Positions 31,441 through 42,451 of a stretch of DNA of 64,000 bases are shown here, piece after piece. Numbering within the stretch: the stretch's first letter is position 1; each line of letters starts with the position of its first letter. A program made the translations under genes and the position numbers. The DNA comes from Pollenia angustigena. Taxonomy: Eukaryota; Arthropoda; Insecta; Diptera; Polleniidae. The notes beneath the pieces were generated by a model that searched no databases, was not told the origin of the DNA, and saw nothing but the letters and a program-made list of their open reading frames with translations. The stretch covers positions 203,845,621 through 203,909,620 of the forward strand of contig OV884057.1 of the NCBI GenBank assembly GCA_930367215.1, in the 5' to 3' direction.

Positions 31441-32331
31441 TTTCCGAACGAAGGCCGACTTCGCAGATAAGCTTTACTGAACAACCTAAACAAAAGCGGT
31501 AAGCGTTTTTTTAAACATGAAAATTTTATTTAAATACAATTTCAATAAAACAAACCGACATAGCGATCTGTCAAATAAGATTTATCAGCCGGGTGGTTTC
31601 TAATTCGCATTCTAATGGTTTGTTTCGTATAAATTATATGCAAATGAGAAGTTTTGACATACAAAAAACGCTTCCGCTCTTATTTAGGCTGCTCAGTTAG
31701 TTAGCGAAGCCAGTATTTGTTATACCATTGAGGACCAAATCCTTGCGCCCGGCCGAAGGCCGGCTATGCAGAGAAGCTTTAGTTAGCGAAGCCGATTTTT
31801 GTTATACCATAGAGGAGAAAATCCTTGCCCCCGGCCGAAGGCCTGCTGTGCAGAGAAGCTTTAGTTAGCGAAGCCGGTACTTGTTTTATCAAAGAGGAGA
31901 AAATCCTTGCGCCCGGCCAATGGCCGGCCATGCTTTCGAGTTTGTCCACGGACACTATGACACTGGACGTTATGACATGCCACCTTTTTGCAATATGTCA
32001 CGTTATTTTTATAAATAACATTTAGGAATTCGACGTATAGTAATAATGAATGATTTAGACAAATAGCATGTAAGATTTTGACGAAATTTTAAAAATGAAA
32101 AATGGCCTGAAAAAATGGGCTATTTTTCATATAATATTTTTGGGTGATTTTTCATAATGAAAAATCACCAAATTCAAAAAACGAAAAATCACCCAATAAT
32201 AACGAAAAATAGCCCAAAAATTTTGGGTCACTTTTCATATGAATTCAGGCCCAATTTTATATGGAAGTTTTTGGGCGATTTTTCATTTATTTTTTTGGGC
32301 CATTTTTCTTTGGGCGCTTTTTCCTACAGCC

Positions 32332-32540
32332 GAAAAAGTGACTTTTTAGGGAAAAAAATAAAAAAATTTTTTTTTTTTTTTTGTGAAAAGGTGTCTTTTT
32401 TTTAGTGAAAAGATGACTTTTTAGTCAGTTTTAAGTGAAAAAGTTACTTTTTAGTTAAAAAGGGATTTTTGTGTTATTTTCGTGAAAAATTGATTTTTTA
32501 GTGAAAAAATTACTTTTAAGTGGTCCATTTTAGTGAAATT
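32332..32540. repeat. 19-bp minisatellite, GTGAAAAAGTGAC type, right part
   Basis: Continuation of the array at 30120-30404 after the foldback, with decayed GTGAAAA.GTGACTTTTTA units. A further patch with GTGAAAAAGTGTGAC units lies at 33285-33420. Confidence 0.75.
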
Positions 32541-33284
32541 TTTGGAAACCGTCTATCGGAATCGTATATTTAACTCTTTGGACTAGCCTTACTATACGCG
32601 TGTCATTTCATATTTGCCCAAATCGTCATTGATCTTCTCCAGAAATTTCAAACAAATATGATTTTTTTCAAAATTAATTTTCTGAAATTCAAAAATAATT
32701 TCAAAAATCCGACATCAATTCGATGCCACATTTTGTGTATTATGAACATTATTCGTCTGTGAAATGTACGGGAATATAACAAAAGTGAAACAAACATGTG
32801 TAACGGGTAAGTAAATAAAAATATTCTCTCAGTTTGACTAAAGTCAATCCCAATGATTCAATTCTATGATAAAGTAATGAGTTCTTTCTCGGATGTTACT
32901 GAGTCATCGTACTAATGACATTTTTTACTATACAAACTCCGATTGGTAATTTCTGTGATAGTTGATGTGTCATCCCATTGATGACATAATTTACCTGATG
33001 ATAATTTGGCCAATCGATGTTATGACTGACATCACGATGATGAAAAGTGTCATGGGGTCAAAAAACGAAGACACTTGTCAAGTACTAATTTCAACAGATA
33101 TCAGCGTTATGACGCCTTTTCTATCAGTGTACGTAAGCAATTTCGTATTTGTCCAAAACTGTTATTCAAATCATGATTTTTTGTCTCCGAACTATAATTT
33201 TATTACTGTTAAGTAGTTTACACTGCTCTGTTAGCGGCAAAGTTAAAAGTGTTCATAATAAATTCCAAGTTATCTATACACCCA
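32541..33284. other. AT-rich spacer with GATGACAT-rich block
   Basis: Between 32940 and 33060 the words TGATGACAT, ATGTCAT and ATCACGATGATG recur as loose inverted repeats. No gene or clear element ends. The 84-codon frame at 32962-33216 has no domain. Confidence 0.35.
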
Positions 33285-33680
33285 TGTGAAAAAGTGTGAC
33301 ATCAAGTGAAAAAGTGTGACTTCAACTGAAAAGTGTGACGGTTTAGTGGAAAAGTGTGATTACGGGTGACAATAGTGTGACCCCTTTAGCTAAAACGTGT
33401 TAAGTGAAAAATTTGATGTTTAAGTAAAAAAATTTAATTTTTGTTTGGAAACATTTATTTAATTTTTGGAAACTTAAGTGCTTTTTTTATAGACGAAGTA
33501 ACTTTTTAGAGGAAAAAGTAACTTTTTGCTGAAAAATATGTAAATATTTGTAACAAAATTTACTCATGTTAAAAAATACTTTCCCTTTAAAACTTTTCTG
33601 AAAAAGTACTTTTACAAAAAAGTAAATTTTTCCCCAAACATACTTCTGTTTTAAAAGTATTTTTCTTTATAAAACTTGAA
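33285..33680. repeat. Degenerate GTGAAAAAGTGTGAC / AAAAGTACTTTT minisatellite
   Basis: GTGAAAAAGTGTGACTTCAA-type units at 33285-33420 grade into AAAAAGTAACTTTTT words at 33490-33660. This is a bridge between the two 19-bp repeat types. Confidence 0.6.
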
Positions 33681-35090
33681 GAACTACAAACTCCAAACAA
33701 CTCATAGAAATACTTCAAACTTTATCACACTTCTCTAACTTGAAAAAAATTTACTGCACGCAGCAGTCATTTCTTTATCTGATCCGACAGATTTGGCAGA
33801 CATTAAGAAAAGTAAAAGCAGAAAAATTAATAAAAAAATCCCAACAATTTACTTAAAAATAAACATTAATTTATGGCGGCATTTCGTTTAAACATCATAC
33901 TGGCAACAGCAGAAACAAAAACCTGCAAAAACTTAATTAAAATTCATCTCTTCACATAATTTTCTAATTGCACTCGCAGTAATAAATTAAAAATTTAATG
34001 TAGCAGCATTATTGTTTAGAGGAGAAGAAGTAGGAAAAATGGCGGTAAATGAAACGAACAAAAAAATAAACAAATAACAAAGTTTTTACGCAATTATTAA
34101 TTATAGAGAAAAGAAAAATAAACAAAATCAAGATTAAATTGTTTGTTGGGTTACACATGGCTGCATTTTTTGGCAAAAAACAAAATTGAACAAAACTTAA
34201 TTAATTGATTTATTTTATTTTCTTTCTAAAACTTTCATAAAAACTCCTTACAAAGTAACTGCGATAGAGATCAGCCCAGTTAGCAAATTTAATCAACAAC
34301 GCCCCTTTGATTTTGTTCAGTTTAGATGAGTTGTCTTCGCGAGCGGTTCCTACTCGCGATCTGCGGCTGCTTGCTTAATTGTTTCGTTAACTTTTTTCTT
34401 GCTATTAATTTTGTTAATAAATCATTTCCAAGTCGCTACAGAAATAAAAATCCAAATCCAGATTTAATTTAGCCATATTTGGTTGGAAGTTTTATTTATA
34501 ATGTTAATGATAATATTTAAATTAATCTAGATTATTTTTTGTTCTCGCTGCAGATGACGATGCGACAATGAATTATTTATCTTTTAGTGTATTAATAAAT
34601 TTATTTAAATAGACATTTTAATTGAGTTAAACACTAATTTATAAAGATGTGTTTAGATCACGAAATACTTTGTTCATGTTAAAGTGTCATTGGCAAAGTC
34701 AGTATTTGGTGTGATTTTGGAAACAGGCTGATGATTGGAACCATAAATAGATTTACATAGTTTGTATTGAATTAAAATAATTAGGTTGGAATAGGGTGGA
34801 AATTAAATGTATAAAAAACAAATTGTATGACGTTGAATTGGAATAGTTAAGATTTTTTTTTCGTAAAAAAAATTTTAACTTTATTTAAGACAAACTTTTT
34901 GCCGAAAAAGCAATTTATAAAAAGTACTTTTTTCATTTTTATTATACTTTTTTTGTTAAAAAAAGGTGATAATGGTAATTTTTGTTAAAAAAGTGATTTT
35001 TCAGAAAGCAACTTTATTCCCCAAAGCAACGTTTTTTTTTTTTGCTAAAAGCAAGTTTTTGTTCCAAGAAGTTTTGTGATATTATCTTTG
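33681..35090. other. Mostly unique AT-rich DNA
   Basis: No frame, element ends or RNA gene supported. 34270-34390 is more GC-balanced (GAGCGGTTCCTACTCGCGAT) but has no identifiable function. 34910-35070 has AAAAGTACTTTTTTCATTTT-type minisatellite remnants. Confidence 0.35.
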
Positions 35091-35230
35091 TCGGATCCCA
35101 GGTAATTATGCCACGGAGGATGCAACACTAATACTACACTCCCGTGGGGGAGTGTAAAGCCATTTAGCTCAAATACTAGCACTTAACCTGCTTCTTCGTT
35201 AGCGTCTTCTTTTCCTTCGTAGACATATTT
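35091..35230. other. GC-richer block with a strong hairpin
   Basis: ACACTCCCGTGGGGGAGTGT (35137-35156) can fold into a tight hairpin inside a patch starting CGGATCCCAGG. It could be a retrotransposon untranslated fragment. Not identified further. Confidence 0.35.
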
Positions 35231-35616
35231 TTATGGCAAAGTTTATTTAATGTTTTGTAAAATAAGTACTAAAAATAGTGAAGATTTTCGGCCCTTAAAT
35301 GTTTGAATTTCGAAAAAGTACCAAATTCATATTTTTTTATTGATAAGTTTCGAATGTGGTATAAACTTTGTTTCTATGTTAATTTTATTTTTTTTTTTTT
35401 CAAAAAATAGATGGAGTGTCAGAAAAGTACCAAAATTCAGGGTTTTCCCGTTTGCTCTCTAATAAGGCCGAATTTACAAAAAAGTACCAGACACCTGTCC
35501 GCTTATTTTCTAAAGAACAACGATAAGTTTTACATTTTGTTTTGTAACTCTTTTAGCTTTGGCGATATAAGATTACCGAATTTTACTCTATTAATATTAA
35601 TCCAAAAAGTGTCACA

Positions 35617-35667
35617 GTCACATAGTGTCCACGGACACTATGACACTGGACGTTATCACATGCCACC
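35617..35667. mobile_element. Solo terminus of the GGTGGCATG foldback family
   Basis: GTGTCCACGGACACTATGAC followed by ACTGGACGTTATCACATGCC and ACC matches the right end of the 30770-31984 element. No partner end is seen within several kb, so this is a fragment or one-ended remnant. Confidence 0.75.
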
Positions 35668-35839
35668 GTAAAAGTTAATAATTTGGGAAAAAGATTCGTT
35701 TTTACTATAAAACAGACGATTTTTTTTTAAGGTGACATTTTTGTAAGAAAAGTAAAAAGAAAAAATGGGCATTTTTAAAAAATATTTTGCATTTCTGTAA
35801 ATAGAAGATTCTTCTAAAAAAATTATTTATGAATTTTCG

Positions 35840-36190
35840 TGAAAATGTTTTAAATTTTTGTCAACATTTTTGCATTTTTGTGAAAAGTTTTGCATTTATG
35901 TGAAAAATGTTGCATTTTTGTAAAAAAAAAATTTACTTTTTTGTGGAAAATTTAGTATTTTTGTGAAAAATTTGAGTTTTTTTTATTAAAAAAATTAATT
36001 TTTTTTGTTTACAAAAAGATTTTTATATAAAGTACTTTTTTTTAAATTTTTTTCAATATTTTTGTGAAAAGTTTTGCATTTATGTGAAAAATGTTGCATT
36101 CTTGTAAAAAAAAGTTTACTTTTTTGTGGAAAATTTAGTATTTTTGTAAAAAATTTGTGTTTTTTTTATTAACAAAAATATTTTTATGTA
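35840..36190. repeat. Local duplication of GTGAAAA-TTTTGCATT-rich sequence
   Basis: The ~110-bp block beginning TGAAAAGTTTTGCATTTATG at 35881 recurs at 36064, 183 bp away, and is itself built of short GTGAAAAATGTTGCATTTTT-type units. Non-coding. Confidence 0.7.
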
Positions 36191-36840
36191 AAATATGTAC
36201 TTTTGTAGAAGTACCATTTTACACAAGACTTGCCTTTTTAAATATTTTAAATAACTTATGCTCTCATACTAAATATTTTTTCAAGCAAATGTCAAAATAT
36301 TGACGACCTTAGAACCGGAACAAAATAAGTCAATAAGCTGTAACATAAAACAAGATAAAATGTCAATTAAAACACGCCCCAACAATCAATGGCCAATTAA
36401 CAATTTCCAGGCATTTGGAGCAATACAAAACAATTTGACAATTATTGTTAGTGCTACAATGTTGACTTCAATTGACTACAAGACGAAAAATAAAAATTAA
36501 CAAAAAAAAAAAAAAAAAAAAAAATTAAAACATGGAAACACAATCAATCTAAAACAAAGTGTTTTGAAAAAAAGACATTTTATAGTGCACTATGGCGCAG
36601 ATTAAAAATTTTTTACGATTTTTTTTTTTTTTTGGAAAAAAACCCAGCTATTTTTGGTAAATTTCTATAAAAAATTTACAAATAAAAAAATAGAACAGTT
36701 GTGATTTTTATTTGAACTGTTTATTTTAAATTTTTGATATTTTTAGTTAGGCTTGAGTTCATCAAATTTAATTTTCATTAAATTATTTTTGCTGAAGGAA
36801 GGCATTTTTACAACATGATATTTATTAAAATTTATTGATC
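36191..36840. other. AT-rich spacer
   Basis: Includes poly(A) at 36502-36524 and poly(T) at 36619-36633. The 66-codon frame 36300-36500 has no domain. No gene. Confidence 0.4.
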
Positions 36841-36847
36841 ATTTTCT

Positions 36848-36958
36848 TGGCAGAGCTGGAGCTCGAACCTGGGTTGAATTTACATGTTCGAAGAATCACC
36901 ACATTCTTTCATCAGAGTTCTTTGAGTTCTTACCTCTGCACCACTGCGGTGCCTGCCA
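36848..36958 (-). other. tRNA-like segment, possible SINE or degenerate tRNA
   Basis: On the minus strand, GGCAGGCACCGCAGTGGTGC begins a segment ending CAGGTTCGAGCTCC then AGCTCTGCCA. GTGGTGCAGAGGTAAG resembles box A and GGTTCGAGCTC resembles box B, about 70 bases apart. The first seven bases could pair with the CTCTGCC end at six positions. It is ~110 bases long, too long for an ordinary tRNA without an intron, and the anticodon arm is unclear. A tRNA-derived SINE head is the more likely reading. Confidence 0.35.
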
Positions 36959-37344
36959 GCCAGCCAGCTAAAAATGTTGGTAATTTTTATTTATCAGTTT
37001 TATAGTAAAACTTAGATCAGTGTTGCCAGAAATGGGAAAAAATCTTTACATGCTGCAGGCTTTCCTTTACTAAAATACTAGTTTAGAGATAGTCAAACAG
37101 AGTTTTTAATTGTTTGAACTTTTTAAAATAAGCATTTTTATAAAAATATTACTTCATTCGGTTATTTCGAGAATAACAACTGGCTTGGAGACTCTTTATT
37201 GTCTAATCCAAAATGAGTTATTTTGAAAATCAATGCAATAAATATAAAAGAGACCTACGAAAACCTGAAGTTATTGCTCAATAGACTTCAGTACGATCGC
37301 TATTTGTGGATTGCATGTGCTGATCTAAAAGAAGTGGCTATGCT

Positions 37345-38462
37345 AGCGTAATTACAAGGTTAGGTTAGGTTAGAGTGGCCGGTCACAAAGACCCCGCATA
37401 GACCAAATAGGTCCCTAGCGTTACCACAATTGTACGATAACCCACAGAAGAAAGTAAAAAAAAAAAAAAAAAAATCAGTCAGATGTGATGGTATCCAGAG
37501 TACCCCACACTCTCTTGACGAATGCCAGGAGTCTCATTAACCCAATTCCAGAGACTTCCCCGAGATCTTGGAGATAATGATCTCCCAGACAGTTCGCCCT
37601 GGAGCACACGAGTGCCGGACAGTAGCATAGCAGGTGCTCTACCGTCTCCTTTTCCCCTGGTACCCCACAAAATCTACAATTGTCACTATTCAACCGCCCC
37701 GCCCTATAGGCGTATACCGCAGTCCAACAATGAACCGTTATAAAACCTATCAGAAGTCTACAGTCCCTTCTCGATAGCGACAGAAGAATTCTCGACGACT
37801 CCGGATCGTAGGATCCCCACATTACCTTGGAAACCCTGCACGTTCTTGTGTTTTCCCAAAACGCCTCTGATCTCCTCCGTATAGCAGAGTCCGTATCTCT
37901 CCTTATATTCTGAATTGGAGCCGGGATGACCACCATCCTATCGTGTGGTAAACGGGCCCCCCGTTTCGCCAATTCGTCCACCTCTTCGTTGCCCTCTATG
38001 CCCTGGTGAACGCGAACCCAGTAGATATGCACTCTCCTATTGACACAGAGTCTATCTATCGAGTCCCTACACTCCTGGACGACAGAGGAGTATGAGTATT
38101 CCGCGGTTATAGCCTTGATCGCCGCCTGACTATCAATGAAAAAGTTTACCTGCGAGTTCTCGGTGCCGGGAACACGTGCCAAATCGGCAGCCATTTTGGC
38201 TGCAAAAACCTCCGCCTGGAAAACGCTGCAGTAATCGGGAAGCTTATACGATTCCCGAATACCCAGTTCCTGGCAGTAGACTGCAGCTCCAACTCCGTCC
38301 TCCATTTTGGAACCATCAGTGTAGAATCTGAAGGTCCCTTGGCCAGATCGGAGTCCTACCAACCAACCGTCCTCCTCTAGGGTAACTCGCGGTTTCCTTC
38401 CAAGTGTCGGTCTCGGAATGGTGTAGTCACTGCTACAATCTATTCCCCAGCGTAATTACAAG
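37345..38462 (-). mobile_element. I-type LINE, 5'-truncated, 14-bp target duplication
   Basis: The perfect duplication AGCGTAATTACAAG (37345-37358 and 38449-38462) brackets the insertion at 37359-38448. On the minus strand it holds the RNase H region and C-terminus of ORF2, a stop at 37475, a ~115-bp tail, and ends with CTAACCTAACCTAACCT rather than poly(A). A T-run in the tail (plus-strand A at 37457-37474) is internal. GC content is well above that of its surroundings. Confidence 0.95.
37475..38448 (-). CDS. RNase H domain and C-terminus of an I-type LINE polyprotein (truncated)
   Basis: RNase H degrades the RNA strand of the RNA:DNA hybrid made during retrotransposition. The frame is open from the 5' truncation point (38448) to the stop at 37475, about 323 codons with no initiating ATG. 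RNase H motifs are all present: RFYTDGSK (first Asp), QAEVFAA (Glu), NFFIDSQAAI (second Asp), YWVRVHQGIEGN (His; usual PG replaced by RV) and EEVDELAKRGA (last Asp). Downstream is the Cys/His block CRFCGVPGEKETVEHLLCYC, typical of the C-terminus of I-group ORF2. The endonuclease and reverse transcriptase are missing. The absence of stops suggests a recent insertion. It is not expected to be expressed as a useful protein. Confidence 0.9.
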
Positions 38463-38823
38463 AATGACACACATTTTTTTCTTTACTCCGATCAAGATTT
38501 TTTTAAATGTTTAGTTTTATTGTTCATAAATTAAAAATTTAAAAAAAAAATCAATTCATACCCGAATGTACGCACTAAAAAGAGAACAAGAGCAAAAGCG
38601 AAAAAAGGGGACAGAGTATTCTTAATAATGGGGTTTTCTTTTCTGAGTAAAATTCTGCATTTATTCTCCCTTTTACATTTTTTTTATGTTCTTTTCTAAA
38701 AAACATGTGTTATTTTAAAAGTGTAAAGCGTTCTTTTCTGATGATGTTCCCTTTAAAATTAATAACAATGCTACATGTTCAACACTCATTTTAATTAAAG
38801 GGGTATGAGTGCAGCTCTAGATC
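38463..38823. other. AT-rich spacer
   Basis: No repeat boundaries or gene seen. It is the empty-site sequence 3' of the I-type LINE. Confidence 0.4.
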
Positions 38824-38950
38824 AAGGTGAATTCAGTACAAGGTGCTGGCAATTTTCGAGCCGTAAACACTAACAATCCAATACAAAAAACACCTGTTGT
38901 TTCTGTTGGCTTTGGAATGTTGTAGTCTTGACACCACCTGTAATTGAATT
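38824..38950. mobile_element. Short repeat of family X with imperfect inverted ends
   Basis: Left AAGGTGAATTCAGTACAAGG. The right end CACCACCTGTAATTGAATTT, reverse-complemented, resembles it (AAATTCAATTACAGGTGGTG). The interior TGTTGTTTCTGTTGGCTTTG matches 78-125. Possibly a very small MITE. Confidence 0.5.
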
Positions 38951-38962
38951 TAAACGTAAAAT

Positions 38963-39170
38963 ATGAAACACTTCTTAAACATTAGGGGAGCCTTTAAAAA
39001 TGTTGCCAACTCACGTGTAACACTTTTTTTTAGAAAAGACAAACGCCATAAGTCTCTGGGTTCTGATAATCAAAAGACGCTTAGCCTTAAAGGTAGAAAT
39101 GCATACTTGACTGTGAATGTTAATGTCGATGAAAACAATGCTCTTGCGCTCGTCTATTTACAGATTGGCG
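38963..39170. other. Unique-looking stretch upstream of the hAT-like copy
   Basis: An 83-codon frame starting at an ATG (38963) runs through here but ends inside the hAT-like element at 39171-39214. No domain is recognised. Not supported as a gene. Confidence 0.3.
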
Positions 39171-40610
39171 CAGGGCTGCCAGATAAATTTGTGATGAAAT
39201 TGTCAGTTTCCTGAGAAAAAATAAAAAAATCGTCTTTATCGTCTCAAAAAATCGGACAACTTAAAATTTTGTTTTTTTTTAATCAATTTTTGTTCGATTT
39301 TTATAAAAAAAAATATTCAAACAAAAACATAATTTTCCATCGTGTAAGAGCTACTGGAAGTCTCATGAATAGCGTATTTGATCCTGGGTTACCGCAAAAG
39401 ACGGTTCTTTAATCGTTGTGGGAATCGTTTAAGACGTGGGTAAAGATAATATAACGAGAATTTTATGTCAAGAATCGAATGAGACTCATTTAGTATTCTC
39501 ATACAAATCATTTCACGATTGTTGAAAATGTGATTTATACTGATAGTCGTAAAAGGTTCATTCGATGATGGGTTGACGAAAGATAAACAAAGATTTTCTT
39601 AAGACTTGCATACTACAAGCGTACCTTAACAAAAGCGTCACGCTTTGCAATTGTAAAAACCTATTTTGACAGCTCGTTTAATAGTGAAGTCTGCCGCTAT
39701 TGTTAATTTATAACGGCAATTTAGCTATTGTTTGGTCAATCTAGCGTTTTTATCTCTATTTTTTACTAGCTGACCCGACAGACGTTGTCCTGTCCAAATT
39801 AGGAAAAATGTTTGCGTTCGATTTTTAAAATCCGTTAAAAAGATACAAACATTTAAAAGAAAAATTAGTCAAATCGATATAGCCGTTTTCTGATTTTAGG
39901 TAAATCAAAAAAAGTGAGCGTTAAAGTGGGCGGGGCAAAATTTTCTTTCCGTAAAAACTTAAGTTGGACCATGGCGATGATTTTAAAGAACAAATCGTCC
40001 AAATCGTTCAAGCAGTTCTCAAGTTATGCGCTTAATAGAAAAAGTGGGCGTAAAAGTAGGCGTGGTAATTTTTTTTCGATGAAAACTTAAAATGGATTAA
40101 ACCGAACATTTGAAAGAAAAATTTGTCAAATCGATGGAGCCGTTTTCTGATTTTAGGTATTTCGAAAAAAGTGGGCGGGGCAAAATTTTCTTTTCGTATA
40201 AATCTAAGTTGGACCATGGCGATTGTTTTAAAGAAAAAATCGTCCAAATTATATGGATGTCATTGATGGGGCAATATGAAAATTGGATTTTGGCACGCTC
40301 CTCCGCCCGCAGACCAAAAATCAGACTTCACAGTGTTACCCGCCTGAATATTCTGAAAATTTCATCAAAATCGGCCCAGACGTTTTGGAGTCCATACGTT
40401 ACATACATACATACATAGACACATTCTGTTTTATATATAAAGATTTATAATTTGTGGGTTTTATCAAACAAGAAAGATATCACTACTGTTCGTGACACAA
40501 CGTTGACGATCTTGCTTTGGTATGGCATAACAGCGTAAAAGCTAAGCGAAAGAAAACGTTGCGCCTTGTAAAGGTACAGCTGCGAAACATTCCAAGATTG
40601 ACAAGTAAGA
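39171..40610. mobile_element. hAT-like family CAGGGCTGCCAGA, incomplete copy
   Basis: The end CAGGGCTGCCAGATAAATTT at 39171 and the following TGTCAGTTTCCTGAG match the right end of 44002-45006 (inverted). The blocks GTCAATCTAGCGTTTTTATC (39739), GTGGGTTTTATCAAAC (40453) and TAAAAGCTAAGCGAAAG (40537) match its interior. The far end is missing or diverged after ~40610. It is split by the insertion at 39768-40445. Confidence 0.7.
39768..40445 (+). mobile_element. Interspersed repeat CTAGCTGACCCGACAGACGT
   Basis: Starts CTAGCTGACCCGACAGACGT and ends with ACATACATACATACAT followed by CTGTTTTATATATAAAGATT. The interior repeats modules with AAAAGTGGGCG(T/G)... and AAGTTGGACCATGGCGAT. Comparison with 44270-44330 gives the empty site. 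Repeats with this head and an ACATACATACAT tail are, to my knowledge, common in insects and are often attributed to non-LTR or related elements. I assign no class. The 71- and 102-codon frames are not supported. Confidence 0.7.
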
Positions 40611-40679
40611 AAGCATAGTCGGTCAAGCCCGGCCATATGATACCATACACCACAGTATTTAAAAACACATCATGCTTAT

Positions 40680-41220
40680 GGTTCTATCTAAATATGGATT
40701 TATCTATGTTTATAAACTTGTGGTCCTATTTTTGAAAAACTGTATAGCTTATGTGCCCAAATAGATATGGATCTATCTATGTTTTAAATTTTATTAAAGT
40801 CGGTTTGAGAGGCAGAAATTGCCAATATCTCCCCTCGGGGTCCTATTTTTTTTAAAACTGCATCCCTTTTGTGTCCATGAAGATATGGTTCTTTCTATGT
40901 TTTAAATTTCATTAAAATCGGTTTGATAGTTTCTGAGAGGAAGAAATTTCTCCCTATTTTCAATAGGCTTGGTCCTTGTGCCAATAAGAACCTATGACCA
41001 AAATTTTAGCAAATTATCTCCAAAATTACGACCTGTACTTTGCGCACAAAGTTACATGGACAGCCAGCCAGCCGGACGGACATCGTTAGTTCGACTCAGA
41101 AAGTGATTCTGAGTCGATCGGTATACTTTAAGGTGGGTCTAGGACCAATATTTTAAGCCGTTACACACATCAGCACAAATGCATAATACCTTCTCAACTA
41201 TTGTGGTGTGGGTATAATCA
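40680..41220 (+). repeat. Dispersed 'GACGGACATCGTTAG' repeat, longest copy
   Basis: The tail part (41065-41215) matches the other copies: CCGGACGGACATCGTTAG, AGTGATTCTGAGTCGATCGG, TACACACATCAGCACAAATG, ending GTGTGGGTATAAT. Upstream, two ~120-bp modules with GGTCCTATTTTT... ATATGG(A/T)TCT.TCTATGTTTTAAATTT.ATTAAA.TCGGTTTGA are in tandem (40725-40960). This copy shows the fuller structure of the repeat. Confidence 0.7.
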
Positions 41221-42413
41221 CATAAAAATGTTTTTGCTTCCTACTTTTTCACCGACCAGTGTGATTATTTTGAATTTGAAAAAAAAACTGAAAAATTAGA
41301 GAGTGTAGATTATTCTTTTTTTTTCGTAAATATTGCTAAAGATTTAAAACTTTCTTTTTGCTAGTGGGATATACTACAATTAAAAAAAAAAAATCTGGCA
41401 ACATTGGCTTGGATCCTATTTTTATTACGTACATATATACATCTTGAATATACATACGTTGCTAAATCAGGTGATGGTTTTTGAAAACAAAAAACTTTTA
41501 TTAACACTTTTAGCTGACTCTCCCCCACTGTGCTCTGGGGCATACAAATTCATTTTTAAAACCACAAACAGTCCGAGTAGACAACTAGACGCTAGAATTG
41601 CCACAATTATTGTAGAAAATAGCAACAAAAAAAAAAAAAAAAGATAAAAAAATATTATTAAAATTATACTTGAAGTCAACAACTTAAATTTATTTTAGCT
41701 TTGATTTTGCTTAAACCCCAACCAACCATTTAAACTAAAAATAATTTCAAAAGTTGACCATAATTATTACAAATGTCCACCCACTCATGGTAATTTAATG
41801 CCCCGTTTGTTATGACTCTACTCCTCTAATTATGATTTCAATATTTGCTAAACAAAAAGGTAACAGATGCATATTATTGAACACTTTTACTCCACTCTAG
41901 TGGGCTATTTATTAAAATTTTTTTAAATTTTAAGAAAAAAAAATTATCAAATTCAAACTACCAGAACATAAATCTGGTCACAATTACCCACTAATTTAGC
42001 AAACAATTCTTTTTATTTTTTGTTTCATTTGGACTGAGCTCATAGACCATAACTAATACTTATTAAATCCCGACCATGTTTTACAACTCTACAATTTCGC
42101 GGTAGTGAGTAATATTTGAGTAAAAAAAAGGAACGCCTGTGTGCCTTTAAGAAAATACACATATTACACTCAAAGTTAATAAATATGTACTTCATATTTG
42201 AAAGCCCAACCCGTAGCGTTTATAATCATATTGACTTGATTGTTTCTTGTTCAATACTTTCAAGCAGTTTTTATGATTCTTAATTATTGCCCAGCCATAG
42301 TCAATGCCAGCCAGCCAAGCCACTTAACAAAAAAAAAAAAAAAGAGAAAAAACTACTTGAAAAATTATAAAAGAAATAAATTGTTTATGTTTTTTGATGG
42401 TCAATGTACAAAT

Positions 42414-42451
<38 letters not shown>

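Larger units (their letters stand above)
30770..31984. mobile_element. Foldback element GGTGGCATG with 82-bp GC-rich repeats in its arms
   Basis: The ends GGTGGCATGTCATAAAGTCC and (right, reverse-complemented) GGTGGCATGTCATAACGTCC are flanked by a perfect 9-bp duplication TTTTTGCAA (30761-30769, 31985-31993). The left arm holds four tandem starts of an 82-bp unit (GCGCAAGGATTTT at 31123, 31205, 31287, 31369) containing GCCGGCCTTCGGCC. The right arm (about 31680-31940) holds the inverted units. The 82-bp period and GC content contrast sharply with the AT-rich surroundings. A solo terminus of the family lies at 35617-35667. No coding frame; Mutator-like is a possible class. Confidence 0.9.
30405..32331. 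mobile_element. TIR element GGCTGTAGG with 9-bp duplication
   Basis: The ends GGCTGTAGGAAAAATCGCCC and (right, reverse-complemented) GGCTGTAGGAAAAAGCGCCC are flanked by GAAAAAGTG on both sides (30396-30404, 32332-32340). The 9-bp duplication suggests Mutator-like, although the site lies in a tandem repeat. The subterminal regions repeat 'GAAAAAT(C/T)(G/A)CCCAAA' (30415-30600) and its inverse (32090-32320). The ORF-like stretches there are low-complexity artefacts. It contains another complete foldback at 30770-31984. Confidence 0.85.

Noticed and set aside
31123..31940. CRISPR-like array (82-bp repeated units)
   Set aside because: Units are contiguous with no unique spacers, are mirrored in inverted orientation, and the genome is clearly a eukaryote's.
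36848..36958. Functional tRNA gene
   Set aside because: Too long, no clear anticodon arm and imperfect acceptor stem; listed only as tRNA-like.
37360..37376. GGTTAGGTTAGGTTAG as a telomere tract
   Set aside because: Only three units, directly abutting a LINE end and its target duplication. It is the LINE tail, not a chromosome end.
37522..37743. 73-codon plus-strand frame
   Set aside because: Antisense shadow of the RNase H frame of the I-type LINE.
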